64,000 bases of DNA. It comes from Antilocapra americana. Lineage: Eukaryota; Chordata; Mammalia; Artiodactyla; Antilocapridae. The notes under the pieces were generated by a model, which did not search any database, was not told where the DNA came from, and worked only from the letters and a program-made list of their open reading frames with translations. The position numbers and the translations under genes are program-made. This document shows positions 56,761-64,000 of the stretch, piece by piece. The DNA is taken from assembly GCA_007570785.1 (NCBI GenBank), contig ML660774.1:8881969-8945968 (forward strand), read 5' to 3'. Positions within the stretch are counted from its first letter, which is position 1. Each line of letters begins with the position of its first letter.

Positions 56761-57383
56761 AGATCATGGCATCTGGACCCATCACTTCATGGCAAATAGA
56801 AGGGGAAAAGGTAGAAGCAATGCCAGATTTCCTTTTCTTGGGCTCTAAACTCACTGAGGATGGTGATGCTGCCATGAGATTAGATGACTGCTACTTGGCA
56901 GGAAAGCTATGACAAACCTAGACACTGTATTGAAAAGCAAAGGCATCACTTTGCCAGCAAAAGTCTGTATAGTCAAGGCTATGGTCTTTCCAGTAGTCAT
57001 GCACGGATGTGAGAGTTGGACCATAAAGAATGCAGAGCACCAAAGAATTGATGCTTTCAAACTGTGGTGTTGCAGAATACTCTTGAGAGTCCTTTGGACA
57101 GCAAGATCAAACCAGTCCATGCTAAAGGAAATCAACCCTGAATACTCATTGGAAGGGCTGAAGCTGAAGCTCAGCCTTTGGCCACTGATTTGAACAGCTA
57201 ACTCACTAGAAAAGACCCTGATGATGGGGAAGATTGAAGACAGGAGAAGAGGGTGACAGAGGATGACATGACCGATTCAATGGACATGAACTTGGGCAAA
57301 CTCCGGGAGATGGTGAGCGTCAGGGAGGCCTGGCATGCTGCCGTCTATGGGGTCTCAGAGAATCAGACACGACTTGGGGACTG
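54090..57383 (+). mobile_element. BovB LINE, near full length, inactive
   Basis: The RTE-type element starts with its 5' region (CCCCTTCATGGATCACTGCC). The apurinic-type endonuclease region spans about 54540-55210 (VDILGISELKWMGMG near 54560, CGSDHQLL near 55176). The reverse-transcriptase region spans about 55850-56650 (IDYAKASDC, YTDD at 56535-56546), followed by the C-terminal tail to 57383. The usual YADD is YTDD. Several stops, including one in the endonuclease region, and frameshifts rule out function. Length is close to the 3.2-kb consensus plus one internal insertion. Confidence 0.94.
56638..56756. repeat. AT-rich plus (AC)n insertion inside BovB
   Basis: Where BovB normally reads a short ATTCAGAAAACGAAGATC-type segment, this copy carries about 77 bp of AT-rich sequence with two ATTAAATTTAAAT copies, followed by (AC)n at 56717-56754. 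AAACTCAA occurs on both sides of the AT-rich part. The host reading frame continues through it as a His-Thr run. Confidence 0.85.

Positions 57384-57420
<37 letters not shown>
57384..57420. repeat. (AC)n microsatellite, BovB 3' tail
   Basis: About 18 AC units directly at the BovB 3' end, where BovB copies often carry short repeats in place of poly(A). Confidence 0.9.
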
Positions 57421-57425
<5 letters not shown>

Positions 57426-57429
57426 GAAT
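57421..57429. repeat. BovB target-site duplication, right copy
   Basis: ATACAGAAT, as at 54081-54089. Confidence 0.8.
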
Positions 57430-57779
57430 GCTTTTGATGAGAAGGATAAATAAGCATGATCAAAGAATCTAATGGACTTAAATTTGCCTTCAAAATTTAT
57501 ATCTTTTGTACTATTTCACACTAACACCCACAAAGAAAGAAAGCAGTGTCAGTCGTCACTTCCTAGATTCCTTTTTTTTCTCCCTCAATTTCATGAGTAG
57601 AAATGTCCTGGACAGTCCCTGGTGTTCTGCAAAATGAAGGATCTCCTAACATTTGCAGAATGCACAAAGGGAATCTTATTTGAGAATTTAAGGAGTTGGC
57701 AATCATAGATAGATGATAGATTTCCAGGAGATGTTTCTTTTTTCCTCCAATTTTTCCAAATTTTTTTTAGACTGAACTT
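57430..57779. other. No gene or recognisable repeat
   Basis: Unique spacer with T runs. Confidence 0.35.
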
Positions 57780-58280
57780 CTAGTGGCTAACTAAAAATGG
57801 AGTCCACTTAACCAAGAGGTGGGATGTGTAGTGGATGCTGTCATTTGACACTCAGATCCTCCCTTCAGGATGGAGAGAACTGAATATCTTAGCTGCTGTG
57901 ACTACAGGGTACTGACATCTCATAGCTGAGTCCTTATGTGAAAATCCCCCTTGGCAGAAGGAATCACTCGGTTCAATGTTATGTCTCCATCGCAAGGGAA
58001 GCCTGTCTCCAGTGCTGATCAACGAGGGCATACATAGGACTGTTCCCCTTGCCTCAGTGAGGGACAGCTCTGTAGGCATCTCCATTCAACAACTCCGGAA
58101 GGATCAATTTGAGGTTCATGCTGCAACTGCATCATGGTTCAGCCTTGCCCTGTGCTCAATCCTGCTTCTTTTACTCCCTTGCATGTGTAATTCCCAAGAC
58201 CAATCCCCAGTAACTCTCAAGCACACAAATCTCCAATTGAGAGTCTGTTTCCAGGGAGCCCAGCGAAGACAGCATACATT
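57780..58280 (+). mobile_element. Possible old LTR-like repeat
   Basis: The 3' part 'CACAAATCTCCAATTGAGAGTC' and 'TGTTTCCAGGGAGCCCAGCG' matches a common LTR tail (CCATCTCAGAGTCTGCTTCCCGGGGAACCC). The body upstream is GC-richer than its surroundings, but no family can be assigned. Confidence 0.35.
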
Positions 58281-58835
58281 CATAACCGACATTAACACCA
58301 GTCTGCTCTCACTACTGCTCCTGCGTACTGGAGAGATCTGTATGCGTGAAACTGTGAGCCTTTGGCAGCTCAGTTTCTTTTCCGTTTTCTACTATCTGTC
58401 TCAAATTTACTGAAATTAATCTCAGTATTTTAGGGATGTGTTCAATAGTTCTCTAGAAAGTTATTTGTGTCTCTTGTACTTTTGGAGCAGTAGCTTGGCT
58501 TAGAAGAATAAGCTAGGACTCAGAAAACCCGGGATTATACTTTATACATTATACTTTCTACTCTTTCCCTATCTCAGTGTCTACACGTAAAAGTCAGCTT
58601 AGTGGCATTTACCCTATGGATTTCTGATGATATTCCAAATGGGATTAGATATAAAAATAAATCAATAAATTAGAAATAGGTTATCACTTATAAACATGAT
58701 AGTATTTTAAAAGAAAATACCAAGTATTAAAAATAATAGGTGAATTTTTCATGATTATGTGTTTTTAAATGAACCTTTTCTGATTTTTCTCAATCTGAAT
58801 TTATATATTACTTACAAGTATATAAACTGAGTGTT
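58281..58835. other. No gene or recognisable repeat
   Basis: AT-rich unique DNA. The first 120 bp may still be part of the preceding repeat. Confidence 0.3.
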
Positions 58836-58845
58836 AGAAGACTTT

Positions 58846-59049
58846 CAGTTCAGTTCAGTTGCTCAGTCATGTCTTTTTGCAACCCCATGGACTGCAGCAC
58901 ACCAGGCTTCCCCGTCCATCATCAGCTTCTGGAGCTTGCTCAAACTCATGTCCATCGAGTCAGTGATGCCATCCAGCCATCTCATCCTCTGTTGTCCCCT
59001 TCTCCTTTTGCTTTCAATCTTTCCCAGCATCAGGGTCTTTTCCAACGAA
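58846..59049 (-). mobile_element. BovB LINE, 3' end with 10-bp duplication
   Basis: BovB tail on the minus strand. AGAAGACTTT flanks it exactly at 58836-58845 and 59050-59059. One segment of the C-terminal tail ([17 protein letters not shown]) stays readable. Confidence 0.93.
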
Positions 59050-59059
59050 AGAAGACTTT

Positions 59060-62000
59060 AGAGATCGTCTATTCAAATTCTCTTTCTCACAGATGAAACA
59101 GAGGTAACATAAAGGCCTATTGTTATATGATTAGTTAGAAAAAGGTTCACAACTAGACATGGGGGGTCCCCATTTCCTTACTTCTCTGTAGCTATTTTTT
59201 TAACTTACACTGATCATAGAAATTTGGCAATTATGTTTGACTTGTAATCCTTACCTACCAGTATTTACTGCTTTGTGAAAATAATTCCATTCTTTCCATT
59301 TTGAATAATTTTCAGCTTTGTTTTCTTTTTCATTTCCATCTTTCCCTTCCAATTGAAATACAGCCTATCAAAATGAGCTTACCCAGGACTGTACTGAATA
59401 TTGTCTCCAAAAAGAGCATGCAAGCCCTTTAATATAAAATTGACATAGTGCTAAACATAGACTTAATTCAGTAAACTGACATCTTGGCAAATGCTCTTTT
59501 TACCTCTGTGGACAAGCTGGTGCATGTGTGTGCGTGCATGTCTCTGCATTTTAAAGGATGGCAGTTTTACTTTACCACAAAAGCACTCTGAATAAGAAAA
59601 TAAGTCACACTTGCCATGCAGAAGCAGGAGCAATGGGACTGGTTATAGCTGACTTCTGTCTCTGATTTCTCCATTCCCATTATTCTGTCTGACATTTCTG
59701 AAGCCAGTTTTAACATTTTAGTAGAGTCATAAATAATGGCAATAACCCGGAAAGGTTGGAATATACAAGACTGGAGAAGAGAGATAAATAACGTATGTAT
59801 GTTCTTACATTAAAAGGGCAAGGGGGCATTAAACATTGGGTGAGCCCAATTCCAAGCAGAACACATTGAGACTGGGAAAAAATGCATGACAGTCTCTTGC
59901 CCTCAATTGGGTGTTTTCCCAGGGCTTTTGCATTAAATGACAATGAATGCCTTTCAGGCAGGTTTATGGGTGAGTCAGTGATCTTCCTACTATTCTAAAG
60001 CTGGGGCCACCACAGGGAACAACTCCGGGAACAACCTTCACAAGGAACAGCCCTCACCTCTGCCTTTGCGCTATGACCCGCTCTGTCCCCCCCCCAGCCC
60101 ACAAGGCTATACTGCAGCCCTGCATTAGACCTGGTAGAAAAAAAAAAAAAAAAGATTTCCAGGTGTTCTCATTTTATTTTCTCTTGATTATCCTTTCTCG
60201 TGTTTATTTTTGAGGAGCAGATATTTAAAATTTAGATTTTCCTCTTCCACGACAATGTAAAACATTCGCAACTCATTCACAATTTATAAACTCAACAAAT
60301 GTAGGCACTTCTGGGTATTGCCTGTTTTTTGTTTGTTTGTTTTCAAATCTGGTTAAGAACATGGCTGGGGATGGTTTCTGTCAGAGCTTGAAGGGCAGTG
60401 GGTCTTGCCTCTGTTCCCAGACAGTGTAACTACAGATTCTGAGACGATTCAACACTCTTATTCCACGAAGTGAGTGATTTCTGGGCAAGTTACTGTTTCC
60501 CTGTGAGAAATAATAGCCAGCATAGATAAAGCTAAAGTAAGGCAGCAATGGAAACTCCGATTTCCTTGGAATCTAAAATCTTACCTGAAGGTTGTTTACC
60601 AAGGGGCTGGAACCCAGATGAGGACTGATTTAAGAAAGGCTGGAGGAAGCAAGACTGCACACAGCTGGGAAGCCTAACAAGCCCTGTCTGATAAGGATGA
60701 TGATCTTATTGGTAAATCTGAAGATGGAACTGTCAGGATTGGGAGGAGATCAGAAGTAAATGATGATAAAGATTACAGAGAACAAAACACTGCTTTCCTG
60801 TCTGAGTAATGACAAGAATAGAAAACCTCAATTGACATTCTCCCCCTGGTTCAGAGAAGAGGACGGGGACTCAGGTTCTAAGCTATCCAGTGCATCTCCA
60901 TGCCACTGGACCCAAACCCAGGTAATTACATTCCTTCTTGTCTTTCCAATTCATCTTTCATCAAAAAGCTGTGTGACCCATAGTCAATAAAACCAACAAA
61001 GATGGTTGGCAGGTTAGTCTCCAGACATCTCAAGCCTTCCCAAACCAAGGAAATAATACATTTCAACCACTCATACTCATTTTTTTTTTGAATGCCAAGC
61101 TTTGCAGCTCAGCTGTCAGAGCAGTGAAGTGAAAAATAAAATTAGGGGCCAAATGCCTAAACCCTCAAGAAATGTCACAGAGAAGAAGCAAAACAAGTAA
61201 AAGGCTTTCCTTATTATTATTTTCTTAATGTTTAAATATATGGATTTTGTTGTCAGTGCTCTGAAAATGGAATCAGTGACCCATTGGACCAAATGCTTAT
61301 GTTTAAGAAATGCCTTGAACTTTAAATAAACATCATTTTCTTTTCTCTTGGATTAATTTACTTGCAGATGTGTGACTCAGTTCAGGAATATATACCCAGC
61401 TGAGAAATACAGACAAGGGCAGGGCAGAACCTAATTTTCTTACTATTCAGACTTTATTAAACAGACAACATAGCTTTCAAAAGAAACATGAACTTCTCTT
61501 TCTTATTCACTTCAGGAACAGAGGGATGGAATTGAAGGCAGAATTCAGTTTCCTCCAGTGACCACAAAATAGCATTTTAAAATCTTGTAGTGTTTTGTAC
61601 TTGCTTGTTTTGATTTTCTTTCTTCTTTAGCTTGTAGTCTGGTGCATTTCTAAGCAGCCCAGTCTTGCAGCCTCCTTGGTCCCGCACTTAGTAGCAGCCA
61701 GAAAGCATTCACTGGACTATTCAACTGCTCATTCACAGTACCTCTCTGGGCCTTACATTTTTTTCTTTAAACTGAGTGAGTTTCATTAAATTCTGTGAAA
61801 TCACTAAATCATGTTCCAGTGTCTGGTCTATTTTCTAGGTCATTGTAGGTCTGCATGTCTCCTTGTGGGAATATGGAATCTCTTACTACAGCCCCAAATA
61901 CTAGAGGATCATCTAATTAAGGGGCCATAGCTAAAGAGAACAGTCCTGTTGATTTGTGAAAGAGACTGAGGGTGGTGCGTCTAGTCTAGAGTCCTTGGAA

Positions 62001-62302
62001 GCTAATGGCTCTTTTTCCCCTTTCCGATCAGATGTTTGTTTTCCTGTTTCGGTTTAGTGCTCTATAGATCTGTACTTCACTGTGACTGGTAACTAAAGAA
62101 AAAGGCATTATCATTTCCATGAATAATTAGAAAACAAACTGAAAAATTTAATGCATGCCAGGATCTTCCCATCTTAGAACAGCGGGGAAAATATTTACAT
62201 TGGATGTTGAGCCCATGTCAAATGGACAAACAGTGACTACAGGGTAGTCACTGTCCTCGCCATACACTGTCTCCTTGTTTTGATTCAGTAGTTTGTTGAA
62301 CT
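59060..62302. other. About 3.2 kb without a named repeat
   Basis: Contains an A run at 60138-60153 and a patch at 60420-60540 that may be a decayed MIR. The frame at 60760-60990 opens in AT-rich DNA and has no domain. An acceptor-like ACCCAG/GTAATT occurs near 60920, without an open exon. Confidence 0.35.
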
Positions 62303-62357
62303 GTTGTTGTTCAGTCGCTAAGTTGTGTCCCACTCTTTGAGACCCCATGGACTACAG
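62303..62357 (-). mobile_element. BovB LINE, short 3' end
   Basis: Only about 55 bp: (TTG)n then TTCAGTCGCTAAGTTGTG and CCCATGGACTACAGC. Resembles the BovB variant at 39.0 kb. Confidence 0.75.
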
Positions 62358-62499
62358 CTGTTTTTATACTCTCTTCAATGTGACTGAGAAACCATTTAAG
62401 TTTTTTAAACTATTCCTGAAATAACTCAAAGCCATCTAAAATGGTTTCTAGATTTAGACTTCCCAGACACATAAAACCTACATCATAATCTAACAAGTA

Positions 62500-62593
62500 A
62501 AGAATCCATCTGCAATGTAGGAGACCCTGGTTCAATTCCTAGGTCAGGAAGATCCCCTGGAGAAGGGATAGGCTACCCACTCCAGTATTCTTG
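62500..62593 (+). mobile_element. Bov-tA SINE, truncated by a neighbour
   Basis: Weak head, the GGTTCAATTCCTAGG box and part of the A unit up to CCACTCCAGTATTCTTG, where a second Bov-tA begins. The missing remainder does not reappear after that element. Confidence 0.82.
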
Positions 62594-62806
62594 GGCTTCC
62601 CTGGTGGCTCAGATGGTAAAGAATCTGCCTGTAGTATGAGAGACCTGGGTTCGATCCCTGGGTTGGGAAGATCCCTTGGAGAAAGGCATGGCAACCCACT
62701 CCAGTATTCTTGTCTGGAGAATCCCCATGGACAGAGGAACCTGGAGTACAGTCCATGGGGTCACAAAGAGCTGGACACGACTGAGTGACTAAGCACAGCA
62801 CGGACT
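62594..62806 (+). mobile_element. Bov-tA SINE
   Basis: Complete: GGCTTCCCTGGTGGCTCAG, intact GGTTCGATCCCTGGG box, A unit to GACTAAGCACAGCAC. Low divergence. Confidence 0.95.
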
Positions 62807-63009
62807 GCAGTGCAGTTTGTTAAATATGTTAACATTATTTAAAATAATATTTTGCCATCCTACAATAAGTATAATCTTAAATTGTGTTTGTCAAGGAATT
62901 GTTATTTATAAATAACCTCTGTCTTGGTGAAATAACTTTTGCTTATTAGTAAAGCTAAACATTGTCCCTGTTAGTTTAAATAGAAGGAAGTAAAAGATTT
63001 ACGAGGTGT
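62807..63009. other. Unrecognised spacer
   Basis: AT-rich spacer before the MaLR fragments. Confidence 0.3.
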
Positions 63010-63420
63010 GTCTGTTTCCTAAGGCTGTTGCAACAAATTGCCACACACCAGTTGACCTCAAACAATAGAAATTTATTCTCTCGTGGTTCTGGAGTCTAGA
63101 AGTCCAGAATCAAGCAGTGGCAGGACCACTGGCCCTGAAGACTCTCCGGGAGAATCCTCGCTTGGTTCTCATGTAGCCTCCCGTGGCTGCCCAGCCATCC
63201 TGGCCATTCCTTGGCGTGTCTAAGCATCATTCCAAGCTATGTCTCCATCCTTCATCACTGTTTTTATACCATCACTCCCTCTAAGTCTCTTTCTTTTCCT
63301 TTTTGGTCTCATAAAAGGACATCCATCACTGAATTTAAGTCCAGAAATGATTTCATCTCAAGATCTTGATTTATATCTACATAGATCCTTATTTCACACG
63401 GTTAATTCTGAGGTTTCAGG
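63010..63420 (-). mobile_element. MaLR (ERVL-type) LTR fragment 1
   Basis: Minus strand of the MaLR layout: 'TCCTAAGGCTGTTGCAAC', 'ATAGAAATTTATTCTCTCG', 'GGTTCTGGAGTCTAGAAGTCC', 'CTCATAAAAGGACATCC' and 'ATTCTGAGGTTTCAGG'. No viral genes accompany it. Confidence 0.78.
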
Positions 63421-63454
63421 TTGACGTCTCTCTTGGGAAGTCACCATAAACTTT

Positions 63455-63800
63455 GGTTTGGGCTGATATAACAAACTCCAGTAGACTGGTTGGCTTAAAC
63501 AATGCCCATTTCTCTCTCACAGTTCTAGAGGCTGGGAAGGCCAAAGTCAAGGTGTCAGCAGATCCAGTACTGCTTCCTGATTTGCTGACAGCCTCTTCCT
63601 GCTGTGTCTGCACACGGTGAGGAGCCAAGACAGGAAGCAAGCGCTGCAATGTCCCTGCTTATAAGGGCGCCAATCCCATTCATGAGGCTCCAGCTTCCCG
63701 ACTTAATTACTCCCCCACTCTCCCCCGAATACAATTACACCAGAGACTAAGCTTTCAACATATAAGTTTAGGGGGCCAGACATGAACATTCAGACCATAA
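63455..63800 (-). mobile_element. MaLR (ERVL-type) LTR fragment 2
   Basis: Same family and orientation as fragment 1, directly following it: 'GGCTTAAACAATGCCC', 'CTCTCACAGTTCTAGAGGC', 'AAGTCAAGGTGTCAGCAG', 'GCTTATAAGGGCGCC' and 'TTTCAACATATAAGTTTAGG'. No internal viral sequence lies between the two. Confidence 0.78.
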
Positions 63801-64000
63801 CACCATTCAACTCACTATATATGGGAAGGTCATGGAACTCAGATGAAGAACTAGCAGCTGGGCCTCAGAAACCATGGGAAAGAGTGGCTGGCAGTTCCCT
63901 TGGAAACCACCCTAGGGCTGCCTCGGTCCTTCCTCTGTTTCTCTCTGCCCATCAGCTTCCATCACTTTTCTCTGTAGCTCAGCTCTCTTCATGGCAGAAG
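63801..64000. other. Unrecognised edge sequence
   Basis: GC-moderate, unrecognised; the window ends here. Confidence 0.3.

Noticed and set aside
56346..56912. 188-codon frame that looks like a gene
   Set aside because: It is decayed BovB reverse transcriptase, held open partly by a low-complexity (AC)n insertion.
60860..60925. Possible exon ending ACCCAG/GTAATT
   Set aside because: No acceptor of quality upstream and no protein similarity.
2480..62806. tRNA genes suggested by GGTTCGATCCC boxes
   Set aside because: All lie within Bov-tA or CHR SINE heads and lack a foldable acceptor stem.
1..64000. CRISPR array, operon, phage or other bacterial system
   Set aside because: Repeat content is entirely that of a ruminant genome; the dispersed repeats are SINEs and LINEs, not a regular spacer array.

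Overview
The window is nuclear DNA from a ruminant, most likely a bovid. The evidence is the repeat content: Bov-tA and BOV-A2 SINEs, BovB (RTE-type) LINE copies, CHR-type tRNA-Glu SINEs and a cetartiodactyl L1 3' end occur throughout, on a background of older mammalian repeats (MIR, L2, old L1, MER5A, Tigger, MaLR LTRs). The species cannot be fixed from this sequence. I found no protein-coding gene, tRNA, rRNA or CRISPR array. The longer open reading frames that encode anything recognisable are decayed BovB or L1 ORF2 pieces; the rest look like chance frames in AT-rich DNA. The window reads as intergenic or deep intronic DNA.

Layout. 0-6.3 kb: an old L1 split by a BovB 3' end, two Bov-tA SINEs, an L1 insertion with an inverted 5' half (3831-4920), and a MIR split by a CHR SINE. 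6.3-13 kb: mostly unique DNA with a Bov-tA, a 32-bp L1-tail insertion and a full CHR-1 SINE. 13-19 kb: a cluster of Bov-tA SINEs, two of them back to back at the same target, then L2 and an old L1. 19-25 kb: mostly unique. 25-29 kb: pieces of an old minus-strand L1 split by CHR and BOV-A2 SINEs. 29-37.4 kb: the least repeat-laden part. 37-48 kb: mixed SINEs, L1 3' ends, MER5A, L2, a MaLR LTR and a Tigger element interrupted by L1. 48.9-52.4 kb: a nest of younger insertions within an old repeat. 53.7-57.4 kb: a mariner-type foldback element, then a near-full-length BovB. 57.4-64 kb: short BovB ends, two Bov-tA SINEs and two adjacent MaLR LTR fragments.

No genes work together here. What the window records is insertion history, because many elements keep their target-site duplications. 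The strongest observations are the L1 with an inverted 5' half, the nest at 49-52 kb, the near-complete BovB with an in-frame microsatellite, the L1-in-Tigger insertion and the mariner foldback. I did not find an undescribed biological system. Element names come from memory of consensus sequences, not a database search, so boundaries are approximate (about 5-20 bp) unless a target-site duplication fixes them.
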